64,000 nucleotides of DNA from Conchocele bisecta (taxonomy: Eukaryota; Mollusca; Bivalvia; Lucinida; Thyasiridae), in assembly GCA_029237695.1 (NCBI GenBank), contig CM055274.1, forward strand, positions 67,515,484-67,579,483. The letters are read 5' to 3'. Shown here in pieces: positions 22,757 to 34,800 of the stretch; the stretch's first letter is position 1, and every line of letters begins with the position of its first letter. The notes beneath the pieces are model-generated. The model was not told the DNA's origin, made no database searches, and worked only from the letters and a program-made list of their open reading frames with translations. Position numbers and translations under genes: made by a program.

Positions 22757-23635
22757 ACAAAAAAGGGAGATAACTCAAAAATTAGCTACGCAAGAGTTGT
22801 CATTCTTGTGCGCGACACACCTCCGGGTCGTGGTCTATGCATGTGTGAAGTTTCATGAAAATATTCCAAAGGGTGGTCGAGTTATGCTCCGGACAGGAAA
22901 TCTGCGCGAAAACAAAAAAGGTAGATAACTAAAAAATTAGCTATGCAAGAGTTGTCATTCTTGTGCACGACACACCTTCGGTTCGTGGTCTAATTGAATG
23001 TGTTAAGTTTCATAAAAATATTCCAAAGGGTGGTCGAGTTATGGTCAATCAGTGCGTGAAACAAAAAAGGGAGATAACTCAAAAATTAGCTATGCAAGAG
23101 TTGTCATTCTTATGCGCGACACACCTTCGGGTCGTGGTCTATGCATGTGTGAAGTTTCATGAAAATATTCCAAAGGGTGGTGGAGTTATGCTCCGGACAC
23201 GAAATCAGTGCGAGAAACAAAAAAGGGAGATAACTAAAAAATTAGCTATGCAAGAATTGTCATTCTTGTGCGCGACACACCTTCGGGTCGTGGTCTATAC
23301 ATGTGTGAAGTTTCATGAAACTATTCCAAAGGGTGTTCGAGTTATGCTCCGGACAAGAAGTGTCTGCGGCGGACGCGGACGCGGCACGCTGTCAAATCCA
23401 TAGTATCCCCCGACGGAGTCCGGGGGATACAATTACAAGCCATTTACCCGAGCGTTAAGGTTTCGAATGCACCAAGTCTGTGACCTTGACCCTGGGCTTA
23501 GCGGGGTTGGGACGAATGTGGATTTGTCACAGGGCAGTAGAGGACCATTGGAGCAATGCGTGTGTGAAATGTGAAGCAGATCCGAGCAAGGAAACAGAAA
23601 TTATAAACCATTTACCCAGCGTTAAGGTTTCGGGA

Positions 23636-23672
23636 CGTACGTACGTACGTACGTACGTACATACGTACGTAC
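23636..23672. repeat. (ACGT)n microsatellite of element F
   Basis: Self-complementary ACGT repeats directly before the 3' hairpin of F, in the slot that holds ACGG repeats in related elements. Confidence 0.85.
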
Positions 23673-24592
23673 GGACGCCGGTAACATTATATCCCCACCT
23701 CACCATTCGGTGGCGGGGGCATTAAAAACATTTACGCCAACGTTAAGTTTATGAATGTGCTAAGTTTGTGATCTTGACGTTGGGGTAAGGGCTGGGTGGT
23801 GGGTCATGGATTTGCTACAGCATGATACAGGGTCACCTGAGGAATGCATGTATGAAATAACAAGGTGTTCCATGAAAGGAAACAGAAGTTATAAGACATT
23901 TACCCCAACGTTAAGTTTATGAATGTGCCAAGTTTGTGACCTTGACCTTGTGGTAAGGGCTGGGTGGTGGGTCATGGATTTGCTACAGCATGATAGAGGG
24001 TCATCTGAGGAATGCACATATGAAGTAACAAGGTGTTCCATGAAAGGAAACAGAAGTTATAAGACATTTACCCAACATTAAGTTTATGAATGTGCCAAGT
24101 TTGTGACCTTGGCCTTAGGGTAAGGGCTGGGTGGTGGGTCATGGATTTGCTACAGCATGATAGAGGGTCATCTGAGGAATGCATGTATGAAATAACAAGG
24201 TGTTCCATGAAAGGAAACAGAAGTTATAAGACATTTACCCAACGTTAAGTTTATGAATGTGCCAAGTTTGTGACCTTGACCTTGGGGTAAGGGCTGGGTG
24301 GTGGGTCATGGATTTGCTACAGCATGATAGAGGGTCATCTGAGGAATGCATGTATGAAATAACAAGGTGTTCCATGAAAGGAAACAGAAGTTATAAGACA
24401 TTTACCCAACGTTAAGTTTATGAATGTGCCAAGTTTGTGACCTTGACCTTGGGGTAGGGGCTAGGTGGTGGGTCATGGATTTGCTACAGCATGATAGAGG
24501 GTCATCTGAGGAATGCATGTATGAAGTAACAAGGTGTTCCGTGAAAGGAAACAGAAGTTATAAGACATTTACCCAACGTTAAGTTTGTGGAC

Positions 24593-24598
24593 GACGCT

Positions 24599-24646
<48 letters not shown>

Positions 24647-24649
24647 GGT
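24593..24649. repeat. (GACGCC)n microsatellite of element E
   Basis: Hexamer repeats directly before the 3' hairpin of E. Confidence 0.88.
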
Positions 24650-25218
24650 ATGACATAAGCTCTTCTGCACTTCGTGCAGGCGAGCTAAAAATGACGCCAA
24701 GGGGAGATCAGTATCGGAAATTTTTCAAAATCAATAGGCTTCTTTGTCTTGCCATGATAAACATGTATACTGAATTTGGTTTCGATCGGTGAAGTAGAAC
24801 TTGAGTTATTGCGTGGACAAGGATAGAGTGCGAAAATTAAAAATGGCTGCTAAGGGGAGATAAATATCGGAAATTTTTCAAAATCAATAGGCTTCTTCGT
24901 CTTGCCGTGATAAACATGTTAACCGAATTTGGTTACGAGTGGTGAAGTGGAACTTGAGTTATTGCGTGGACAAGGATACAGTGCGAAAAATAAAAATGGC
25001 CACCAAGGGGAGATAAGTCATCGGAAATTTTTGAAAGTCAATAGACTTCTTCGTCTTGCGGTGATAAACATGTATACCAAATTTGGTTACAATCTGTAAG
25101 GTAGAACTCTAGTTATTGCGTGGACAAGCTGTGCCCGCCCAAAACCAAAAAAACTTTAACCGGACGCACGTACATACGGACGTAACTATATCGTGCTGTC
25201 CGCAAGCGGGCTCGACAA

Positions 25219-26137
25219 GTTAGCCCCCATGTTTTTTCGCAATAAAATCAAAATTTGATGGAAGTTCATAAAATAAAAAAATTTGGGGAGAGTGACTTTT
25301 TTGTTATTGATGAAAAAGTACATACATTTAAATATTTTTTAGATTTGATGTGTTTAATAGCCAAATTTTGTCAGCAGGAAAATGCGTAACAGACAGTAGT
25401 GTGAATTAAACTTTTGTGTTAACAAATTACTTCAATCCAGCTGTTCTTCACATGTATCACATAACATGTACATATTGATATAACAGTCACGTATAGGGCC
25501 AAATTGGTGCACATTTCGGCACGCTTACTTTTAGAATATTAGAATATATTTGGCACCGGGGTACATTCTGGCACCACATCACAATCGCAAATTCCCAACA
25601 CATCATGCGCATCAAAAGTTGGCATCTTTAACCCTTTCAGTCCTAAAGAAAATGGAATGGATGGTCATATGTAAATTTAAGGACCAATCCAATCACCACA
25701 AAATGGTTTTCAGTCTAGTCCATTTATAAGAAAGCAGTGGGGTTTTTTTCTATCCAAAAATGTGAAAATTACATGTACTTACCAAAAGTGCAGATCCTGA
25801 TGAGACAGCTTGTTACAAGCTAGCTAATCTGGAGCTACATTGTTTGCAGACACTACTAAAGAGGTATGTAGTGTAGAAAGGGTTAAGGACTGAAATGTAT
25901 GGGAATGGAAGGTTGTAGAGCCAATTCCCACCCATAAATATAAACTAACAACACAGACTTCGAGTCTTGCATCAGGCAAGTATAATTGATTTAATATTAA
26001 CATATATATACAGTGTCATTTTACTATACAACACAGTTCAGCATTGGGGACCTGTTTAATTACAAGCAGAGAACAGAAACGGATCCCAATTACACATTGA
26101 TTAACTTTCTGCAGTAATACACATTGAACTACATTTG
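25219..26137. other. Intergenic, no feature recognised
   Basis: AT-rich DNA. A Q-like phrase (CAGATCCTGATGAGACAGCTT, reverse-type) lies near 25,790-25,870; otherwise there is no ORF or repeat I can name. Confidence 0.4.
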
Positions 26138-26771
26138 TCAGTAAGCGAGGCTTAAGGAATAGCCCCCGCATGGGCCCAGGTACCCTTAAATATGTAGATA
26201 TTTTCCAAGTCTGTGGGCCTGTGACCTTGATTTTGGGATCAGCGGGAGTCGAATGGTCATGGAGTTGTCACAGCATGACAGTAAACCCTTAGAGGAAAGC
26301 ATGCGTGAAATATTAAGAATTTTCGATGAAGGAAATAGAAGTTATAACAGATTTCTCCGATGTTAAGTTTTGTGAAGACTAAGTCTGTGACCGTGACCTT
26401 TGGATCAGCAGGGCTCGGACAGTCACAAACTTGTCACAGCATGACAGTAGACCCTTAGAGGAATGCATGCGTGAAATATTAAGAATTTTCGATGAAGGAA
26501 ATAGAAGTTATAACAGATTTCTCCGATGTTAAGTTTTGTGAAGACTAAGTATGTGACCGTGACCTTTGGATCAGCAGGGCTCGGACAGTCACCAATTTGT
26601 CACTGCATGACAGTAGACCCTTAGAGGAATGCATGCGTGAAATATTAAGAATTTTCGATGAAGGAAATAGAAGTTATAACATATTTCTCTGATGTTAAGT
26701 TTAGTGACGGACACACGGACGGATGGACAACCCGACTCCAGTATACACCCCCTTCGTTGCGGGGGGTATAA
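26138..26771 (+). mobile_element. Helentron-like family A, copy 2, compact
   Basis: The 5' end has TCAGTAAGCGAGGCTTAAGG and GCCCCCGCATGGGCCCAGGT. Three core units of about 165 bp follow (GATGAAGGAAATAGAAGTTA), then ACACGGACGGATGGAC and the hairpin CCCCCTTCGTTGCGGGGGG before TATAA. It is the cleanest view of family A because nothing is nested in it. Confidence 0.75.
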
Positions 26772-26894
26772 TGATGCTTAATAAACCACAAACACACTGT
26801 TCCAACATTTCAGCCAAAGACCTTTATCAAGGAATTAGTAAGTCAATTAATTCTTTGAAACTAGAGCAAGTGAGCAGAGGCCCACGGATAACCC

Positions 26895-27068
26895 CGGCCG
26901 GCCGGCCGGACGGCCTGACGGCCTGACGGCCTGACGGACGGCCGGACGGCCTGACGGCCTGACGGCCTGACGGCCTGACGGCCTGACGGCCTGACGGACG
27001 GACGGACGGACGGACGGACGGACGGAACGGACGGACGGACGGACGGACGGACGGACGGACGGACGGAC
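26895..27068. repeat. (GGCCTGAC)n and (GGAC)n compound microsatellite
   Basis: About 100 bp of GGCCTGACGGCC-type repeats passing into about 75 bp of pure GGAC. Confidence 0.9.
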
Positions 27069-27071
27069 GTT

Positions 27072-27316
27072 CTTACGAGAGATACATTGTGAGGTTATTT
27101 CCTTTGATGTTTACACTGTGGGGTTAACCTCACAATGTAGCAACTTATTCCGTTATTTTCTTCCTTAACGATTCTCTTACGGAATAAATCGCATAATATG
27201 CAAATGAGCTAGCCATTAGTTAATTATATTTGAAAAACACTTATCCAAGTGTCTTAAATAGGGCGGTGGGTGGGTTTCAGCACAACACAGCAACCTCACA
27301 ATGTAGCTCTCGTAAG
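27072..27316. mobile_element. Palindromic insert alpha, copy 1
   Basis: 245 bp bounded by CTTACGAGAG and CTCTCGTAAG, with inverted ends extending over about 23 bp (TACATTGTGAGGTT / AACCTCACAATGTA; one mismatch in this copy). (GGAC)n lies on both sides. The interior has TATGCAAATGAGCTAGCC. Confidence 0.72.
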
Positions 27317-27361
27317 TACGGACGGACGGACGGACGGACGGACGGACGGAGGACGGACGTT

Positions 27362-27525
27362 CTTACAAATGGATACTTATGTGGCTTATCACATGTTAAA
27401 TATTAGCCACATAAAACTATTTTTAGCCACATAAAAGGATTTTTTAGGTGGCTAATTGTAACCAACCCTATCCTTTACTAAGTCCATAACCCTGTGGGGC
27501 TAGCCACATAAGTACCCTAATGTGT
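27362..27525. mobile_element. Palindromic insert beta, copy 1
   Basis: About 164 bp with ends ATACTTATGTGGCT / AGCCACATAAGTACC, internal GCCACATAAAA repeats, and (GGAC)n on both sides. Confidence 0.68.
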
Positions 27526-27560
27526 GCCCGGACGGACGGACGGACGGACGGACGGATGTT

Positions 27561-27724
27561 CTTACAGTACTATACTTATGTGGCTTATCACATGTTAAAT
27601 ATTAGCCACATAAAACGATTTTTAACCACATAAAAGGATTTTTTAGGTGGCTAATTGTAACCAACCCTATCCTTTACTAAGTCCATAACCCTGTGGGGCT
27701 AGCCACATAAGTACCCTAATGTGC
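27561..27724. mobile_element. Palindromic insert beta, copy 2
   Basis: Near-identical to copy 1 and again bounded by (GGAC)n. Confidence 0.68.
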
Positions 27725-27768
27725 TCCCGGACGGACGGACGGACGGACCAGACGGACGGACGGACGTT

Positions 27769-27925
27769 CTTACATTAGGGTACTTATGTTCACATGTTAA
27801 ATATTAGCCACATAAAACGATTTTTAGCCACATAAAACGATTTTTTAGGTGGCTAATTATAACCAACCCTATCCTTTAACAAGTCCATAACCCTGTGGGG
27901 CTAGCCACATAAGTACCCTAATGTG
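27769..27925. mobile_element. Palindromic insert beta, copy 3
   Basis: Same sequence with a short deletion near its left end. Its outer ends are the most symmetric (CATTAGGGTACTTATGT / ACATAAGTACCCTAATG). Confidence 0.68.
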
Positions 27926-27957
27926 TGCCCGGACGGACGGACGGACGGACGGACGTT

Positions 27958-28202
27958 CTTACGAGAGCTACATTGTGAGGTTATTTCCTTTGATGTTTAC
28001 ACTGTGGGGTTAACCTCACAATGTAGCAACTTATTCCGTTATTTTCTTCCTTAACGATTCTCTTACGGAATAAATCGCATAATATGCAAATGAGCTAGCC
28101 ATTAGTTAATTATATTTGAAAAACACTTATCCAAGTGTCTTAAATAGGGCGGTGGGTGTGTTTCAGCACAACACAGCAACCTCACAATGTAGCTCTCGTA
28201 AG
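27958..28202. mobile_element. Palindromic insert alpha, copy 2
   Basis: 245 bp, essentially identical to copy 1, with perfectly matching inverted ends. GGAC repeats lie on both sides. Confidence 0.72.
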
Positions 28203-28270
28203 TACGGACGGACGGACGGACGGACAGACTGACGAAAGCTATATACCCCTCGACATATCGTTATACAGTG

Positions 28271-28721
28271 TCGTAATACACTGTGAAAGTCCATTATGGA
28301 ATGGTATTGTTTTGAAAACCATATTAAAGATTATTCACAAACGATGTAGATAGTGATTATGTCAGCTCATCTGCACCAACACTGTTTACTAACATTACTA
28401 TTATAGTCTACAAGGGGTAATGCTTAATAGTTTCCTCATGTTTCATATAAATTGGCAATTGCATTAAATTAGAAAGAAACTGACTTTCAATTAAATTGTG
28501 TCACAATTGTAAAATAGTCTGTCCAGCTGGACTTTAAACTTAAAAGCAAAGAACATCTTTTATCTTTGACAAAATCACTTTTTACTGAAAATGAACTGAA
28601 TGGGGTTTTACATAGTTCAACATCCATCAATGGAAAAAATCACACAAAATCCGACCAAATACACAACTTGGTTAAAAACAAAACCACAGACACACATATG
28701 CCCAAAGCCATACATAGAATA
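28271..28721. other. Downstream flank / probable 3' UTR of RED
   Basis: Lies below the RED stop codon on the minus strand. I see no clear AATAAA signal in the minus-strand sense and no other feature. Confidence 0.4.
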
Positions 28722-28893
28722 TCAGTATTTTGGCTTCTTATAGTCATCACCCCTACTGTCGGGCCCCTTCCGTTTCTGGATGATATTCTGGATCTTCTGC
28801 CACTGTCTGTCCAGCTGGGCCTTCTCGTCTTTAGGGCCTGCCCGACGAGTTTTACGCCCATCAGACATCTTAACTCCATACTGGAAGGCAGCC
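28722..28893 (-). CDS. IK: RED terminal exon with stop codon
   Basis: Acceptor ATATTTCCAG. The exon reads AAFQYGVKMSDGRKTRR, LDRQWQKIQNIIQKRKG and ends YKKPKY before TGA (28,722-28,724), matching the vertebrate C-terminus ..KRPKY. Confidence 0.96.
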
Positions 28894-31800
28894 CTGGAAA
28901 TATGATGTTGATAATAAATTGTTTATATTTACATTGGTAAAACATTTCATGCATGTGGTGAGATTAAAAAAAAAATGGATGGATTGAATGGGGTTTTACA
29001 TTTGTTCAACATCTTAACACTGTAGTGCATAGTGAAGAGAACACCTGTAATTGCACGCATGCATATACTTGGAAACCACAAGCTACTATGCAAAAAGTTT
29101 TAATTTTGATTACAGTCAAAATAAAGTTATTTGAAAACTTGGAAAGGGTCTCGACTAATCTACAATGTTAATGTGGTTGAACACATTCCAAACATGCACT
29201 CAAATATATCTAGTTCATTGAAATAGCTGCATAATTTGGATTTCAAAATTTTTACATGACGTCACATTTGATGTTGTTGTGTAACTGTCCATGCACACAG
29301 CATAATTCATTGATTATGATCTCAAAAATAGACTAATTGTGCATATTTGAATAGTGGAAATAATACACTTGTGTCTGTCGGCGTCCGTGCAAGCAACTCG
29401 TTCGCTACGCTCACTCGTTGCTTACGCAGAAGCCAACGCACTCATGTATTATTTCCCGCTATTCAAAATGTACGATGGAATATCCTCTATATTATTTGAA
29501 AATAACATTTTTTTTGTTTATTTCTCCACAAAAGTATGAGTTGTTACCACTCATGTGAACCGTTCAAATGATCAGTATCAACATATACAATAGACTAGAA
29601 ATAAGAAAAAAGCATCTGGCTATATAACCTACTTGGGCAGTGCCTCCTTGTTGGACATATAGATGCTGTACTCCTCCTGGGTGTCGAAGTCCCAGCGACC
29701 GACGGGCCCCTTCTTGTTGCCCTGGTCCATCTTGGTGTAGTCCACCTCGTCGTCCGAGTCGTCCACTGCGTCCGCCGCCTCCTCCATACTACAACCGCAC
29801 AATGGAGGTCAGTCAGCCACTGATCGATTCAGTCATTCATTGATTGAATGACTGGAGTTTTTCTGCCCAATCAATGCTAAGCCCCATTACAGACAGGAAT
29901 GCACCCATATGGGGGAGGAGCATTGTATATACTGCAGTAATGACTGCCACGAAATTGCACTCAGAAACAACTACATGAAGGTCATATAGAGTTTGGACCC
30001 GAGTTTCGCGTTTCTTCCGATATACTAGTGAGATGGAAATACTATGAAAGTATTTTTCTTGTCTAGGGCTGGGATTGAACCCACAACACCCAGTAGTGAA
30101 GTCCACTGCTCTACCCTAGACTATCAAGCCGTCTCTGTGTTGCAATGAATTGTCAGTCAAGAAGTTGATCGATTGATTTCAGAAATATCCAGAATGATTA
30201 CTGGTTTTGTAAACTGGTGCTGGGAGGAATTTATGCCGTTGACTGGACAATGGAATGGTCACTCAAGCAATTGATTGATTGATTGGGGTGTATGTCCAAT
30301 AAATGTCAGTCATATACAGATGGGAATGCACCTGTATGGATGGAGTACCATAAATTCAACACTGAAATTACATTAAAACCTTTCAGCACTGAAAGTCAGT
30401 GTCCAGATCTGGTGCCATGGACACTTAATACATCAAATCATTTAGCCCTAGGTGTAAGATTCCTGGTTAGATATGGATCCTAGGGATGTATTCATCAGTA
30501 AGACCCTCCCATCCTGCAGGAAATCAAACTCCAACCCACCTCGTTATATACAATTAAGACAGTGCTCAGAATATTTGTAATCAAAATCACAGGTATTAAT
30601 CTCAGACAGGCAATAAATGAGCGAATTTGAAACTGGGTGAATCAATATTTGACACAAAATAAACTGAAGTTTTACTTGTTTGTTTTGAAACAGCTACATG
30701 AAGGTCAAATCTCTGGCAAAAACAATATTTGAAATAGCTGAAATAAGGAATACATGTTTGTTTGTTCATTGGTGTTTAACGGCCTATCAATAGCTAAGGC
30801 CATTTAATGCCGTGAGGCATACATGTAATAACATACTAATTTGGTTGCTATGGTAACAATTTGTGCTTTTTTTAACTAAAGTAGCATTAATTTGATGTAT
30901 AATGTGTCCACAAATTGTTTAATGCTTAAAATGTCAAATTAGATGTCAAAAACATATTTTCTAAACTGTTGCCATGGTAACTAATTTTGTCAAAAATAAA
31001 TTGCTTTCTACCTAGTTACATTCTAATGTTATTAAATACTGATTTTAGTGAATTGGTAATGAAACATATTAGAAATGAAAAAACAATTTAAAAGTAGAAA
31101 TGGACTCTTGTCGACAAGCGCATGTGTATCCCCCTCCCCAGATACACAGGTAGTTTTAAAAAAGGGTGTTCAAGTTATGCTCCGGAGCATTGTACATCGA
31201 TCATTCCTACCAAGTTTCATCGAAATCCGGCTAACGGTTCATGAGAAGAAGAATTTTTAAGAATTTATGCTATTTTTAGACGGCGGCCATCTTGGATTAG
31301 CGATGACCTCCATTTTAACAAATCTGAAAAGGCTTCACACATGGACCATAACAGTTAAGTTTGGCTACCATGGGCCAAGCGGTTCATGTGAAGAAGAATT
31401 TTGAAATCTCTAATAAAAGAACGACCTTTTCACCTTTCGGCGGCCATCTTGGATGACATAACAATCCGATTTCGACAGAAAATGCACCAGAGTGATCGCC
31501 TCATTGATACCGTCAAGTTGATATATGACATGACCATATTCGGTCAAAAATAAAATTTGACCACAATTTGACCCCACGGGCCACGCCCATTTTTGACCCC
31601 GGGGTCACCATTTTAACAACTTTGAAAGAGCAATGTACAGTGATCATTCCTACCAAGTTTCGTCGAAATCCGGCAAGCGGTTCATGAGAAGAAGATTTTT
31701 TAAGAATTTATGCTATTTTTAGATTGCGGCCATCTTGGATTAGCGATGACCTCCATTTTAACAAATCTGAAAAGGCTTCACCCATGGACCATAACTTTTA

Positions 31801-34800
31801 AGTTTGGCTACCATGGGCAAGCGGTTCATGTGAAGAAGAATTTTTAAATCTCTAATAAAAGAACGACCTTTTGACCTTTCGGTGGCCATCTTGGATGACA
31901 TAACAATCCGATTTCGACAAAAAATGCACCAGAGTGATCGCCTCATTGATACCTTCAATTTGATATATGAAATGACCATATTCAGTCAAAAATAAAATTT
32001 GACCCCAATTTGACCCCACGGGCCACGGTTGGCGGTTCTTGAGAAGATTTTTTAAGAATTTGTGCTATTTTTAGACGGCGGCCATCTTGGATTACGTAAT
32101 GACGTCATTTTAACAATTTTGTAATCCCCCTACCTAAGGACCATGACCATGAAGTTTGGTGACTATAGACCCAATGGTTACCGAGGAGAAGACGTTTGAA
32201 AATGTTCACAGACGACGGACGACGACGGACGACGACGGACGACGGACACATTGCGGTAACAATAGCTCACATGAGCTTCGCTCAGGTGAGCTAAAAATTA
32301 GTGATGCAAGAGTTGTCATTCTTGAATGACACACCTTTAGGGTCGTGGTCTATGCATGTGTGAAGTTTCATGAAAATATTCCAAAGGGTGTTCGAGTTAT
32401 GCTCCAGACACGAAATCAGTGCACGAAACAACAAAGGGAGATAACAAAGAAATTAACGACGAGTTGTCATTCTTACGTGCGACACACCTTTGGGTCGTCT
32501 TCTATGCATGTGTGAAGTTTAATAAACTAGAAAATGTGTTCATAGAACACGGATGTCCCACATATCGCTTTGATAATAAATGAGGACAAATTCCAAGTCA
32601 AAATTTTCTTTTACCTGAGCGTTAAAGTTTTTGAAGCACCAAGTATGTGACCTTGAATGGGCTTGGCGGGGGCAGGACGAACGTGGATTTGGCACAGGGC
32701 GGTAGAGGACCATTAGAGCAATGCATATATGAAATATGAAGCTGATCCGTGAAAGAAAACAGAAATTATAAGATATTTATCTGAGCGTTAAAGTTTTTGA
32801 AGCACTAAGTATGTGATGTTAATCCTGGGCTTGGCGGGGGCAGGACGAACGTGGATTTGGCACAGGGCGGTAGAGGACCATTAGAGCAACGCGTATATGA
32901 AATATGAAGTTGATCCGTGAATGGAAAGAAAAATTATAAGATATTTACCTGAGCGTTAAAGTTTTGGAAGCACTAAGTAGGTGACCTTGACCCTGGGCTT
33001 GGTGGGGGCAGGACGAACGTGGATTTGGCACAGGGCGGTAGAGGACCATTAGAGCAATGTGTATATGAAATATGAAGCTGATCCGTGAAAGAAAACAGAA
33101 ATTATAAGATATTTACCTGACTGTTAAAGTTTTTGAAGCACCAAGTATGTAACCTTGACCCTGGGCTTGGCCGGGGCAGGACGAACGTGGATTTGGCACA
33201 GGGCGCTAGTGAACCATCAGAGCAATGTGTATATGAAATATGAAGCAGATCGGTCGAAGGATGAAGAAATTATGAGACATTTACCCGAGTGTTAAAGTTT
33301 TGTGACGGACGGACGGACGGACGGGAGGACAGGACGCACGTTCCTACGAATGAATACTTGTTGGGTTTTTACTGTATAAAAATACCCAACAAGAGTACCC
33401 AACACTATCCTAACCCTACCGAATAAGATCCCCGTACGCTTACAACAAGTACCCATTCGTGTGTGCGGGCGGACGGACGGACGGACAAGGGTAACACTAA
33501 ATGCCCCCTCCACTATCGTGGTGGGGCATAAAAATATTCCAAAGGATACGAAATCAGCATGAACCAACAAAGGGAGATAAGTAAACAAGAATTCCGCGGA
33601 ATCAAATGCCTCGCCTTGTCCCGCCTTGACCTCGAGCCTGGGCCCGAAAGCAATTTTCACTGGCCCGAACATATTATATAATTATTGACTAGTGAGCCAA
33701 GGAATATCAGATTATATTCTATGGCTCACTAGTCAATAATTGTTTTATTATATGATAATAGTCTGTATATATCACTTACGACCTTATGCTACTACTAGAC
33801 AAAAATTGAAAAAGAATTTGAAAAAAAAATGAGAAAAAAAAAATGGAAAAAAAAAGTTTAAAAAATTAAAAATAATAATGCTTGCTACTGGAGCCCAGAA
33901 TTGAGCCCAGAATTGTTTTTTAATAGTCCTATATTTATCTACATATATCTGCACAGGTCCACATAATGCCACAATATTTTCAACACAGTTTACGGAAATG
34001 TAATATCCAATGTAGTAATTTACCTGTATAAATTACCTGTGGTCAAGAGTGGTCAAGACTGGTCAAGACTGGTCAACACTGGACATTTGCACATGCTAGC
34101 ACATGCACAGGTGAATGGTTCTCCCAGTCTCTATTGTTCTCTCTACAGGTAAGGTGTACAGAGCACACGAGAAAAGGTGTACAGAGCAGACGAGAAAACG
34201 GGTCTTCATGCATTATTGTCCAGTTTGTAGAGTGTGCAAAACAAACAAGAGCTGTAGGAGAACAGCATAGCTCGACTACGAGGGTTGTCGATGTACACAT
34301 AGCTTGACAAAGAAGGTGGCTGCGGCCTGCATAAAAACCTTAACCAAGGTTGACTAAAAACATTAACCAAGGGAAATTAAGTAAGTAATTCAAGGTTAAA
34401 TGTAGGTCAATGTCAGATATAGGTCAGGGGTTATTGATGTACATCACTAGGAGATAAAGTTTTCCAAGTATGGTTGCTGTAGGCCCAGGAGTATTCCATA
34501 TACAAGCTTGAGTAAAAACCGTAACCAAGGGGAGATAACTAAGTAATCCAAGGATAAAAGTAGGTCAAGGTCAAATATAGGTCAGGGATTATTGATGTAC
34601 ATCACTAGGAGATGAAGTTGTCCAAGTATGGTTGATGTAGGCCCAGAAGTATTCCATATACAAGCTTGACTATAAACATTAAGCAAGTAATTCAAGGTTA
34701 AATGTAGGTGAAGGTAAAATAAAGGTCTGACAGGGGTTATTGATGTACATCCCTATGAGAAAAAGTTATCCAAGTATGGTGTCTGTATGCACAATAGTAT

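Larger units (their letters stand above)
19302..23432 (+). mobile_element. Helentron-like family G, copy 1 (inside F)
   Basis: It starts ACTAGAAATGGACGCTTGTC. GTATCCCCC at 19,335-19,343 is the exact complement of GGGGGATAC at 23,422-23,430. The core units of about 160 bp read AAAGGGAGATAACTAAAAAA, GCAAGAGTTGTCATTCTT, GTGTGAAGTTTCATGAAAAT and GAGTTATGCTCCGGACA. The microsatellite is (CGGACG)n. F sequence rejoins on its right (AACAGAAA | TTACAAGCCATTTACCCGAG). F' and K interrupt it. Confidence 0.75.
19067..23727 (+). mobile_element. Helentron-like family F (inside E)
   Basis: It starts ACTAGAAATGTGGCCTGTCG. AATGCCCCCGC at 19,094-19,104 is the exact complement of GCGGGGGCATT at 23,713-23,723. 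Its core (AGCGTTAAGGTTTCGAACGC, GACCCTGGGCTTAGC) is visible at 19,140-19,300 and 23,434-23,630. The microsatellite is (ACGT)n. The core is split by G. Confidence 0.75.
16215..24690 (+). mobile_element. Helentron-like family E (inside L)
   Basis: The 5' end is AACAAGAGTTGTCAG. AGCTCGCCTG at 16,240-16,249 is the exact complement of CAGGCGAGCT at 24,677-24,686. The core is roughly twenty units of about 165-180 bp (TGACCTTGACCTTGGGGTAA, GGTGGGTCATGGATTTGCTA, TTTACCCCAACGTTAAGTTT) at 16.3-19.07 and 23.73-24.59 kb. A (GACGCC)n tract then leads into the hairpin. A SINE and element F interrupt it. Many identical 20-30 bp blocks imply recent core amplification. Confidence 0.75.
14717..25218 (+). mobile_element. 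Helentron-like family L, outermost layer of the large nest
   Basis: The 5' end is AACAAGAGTGCTGAAGG. The core of about 150 bp (AAATGGCTGC, AGGGGAGATA, AATCAATAGGCTTCTTCGTC, GTGATAAACATGTATACC, GCGTGGACAAGGAT) appears at 14,760-14,880, 16,103-16,214 and 24,691-25,140, interrupted by elements D1 and E. It ends with a short GGACGCACGTACATACGG tract and the hairpin TGTCCGCAAGCGGGCTCGAC. Because the interrupted core resumes after each insertion, I read it as one element split by younger ones. Confidence 0.65.
26860..28270 (+). mobile_element. Helentron-like family M, copy 1, core replaced by microsatellite and MITE array
   Basis: The 5' end ACTAGAGCAAGTGAGCAG and the 3' segment GAAAGCTATATACCCCTCGAC match M copy 2 at 56,297 and 59,320-59,345. 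The 1.3 kb between them is only GGCCTGAC and GGAC repeats with five palindromic inserts (alpha, beta, beta, beta, alpha). The 3' hairpin is degraded. Confidence 0.6.

Noticed and set aside
30064..30131. A functional tRNA gene on the minus strand
   Set aside because: A- and B-box-like sequences are present, but the stems do not pair into a full cloverleaf by eye and the same head plus body recurs at 46.1 kb, so it is a SINE head.
31758..31979. Recurring 60-73 aa minus-strand frames (SYIKLKVSMRRSLW type) at 31.8 kb and 56.6-58.6 kb
   Set aside because: They are the family H core repeat, present in every unit with frame breaks, so not a gene family.
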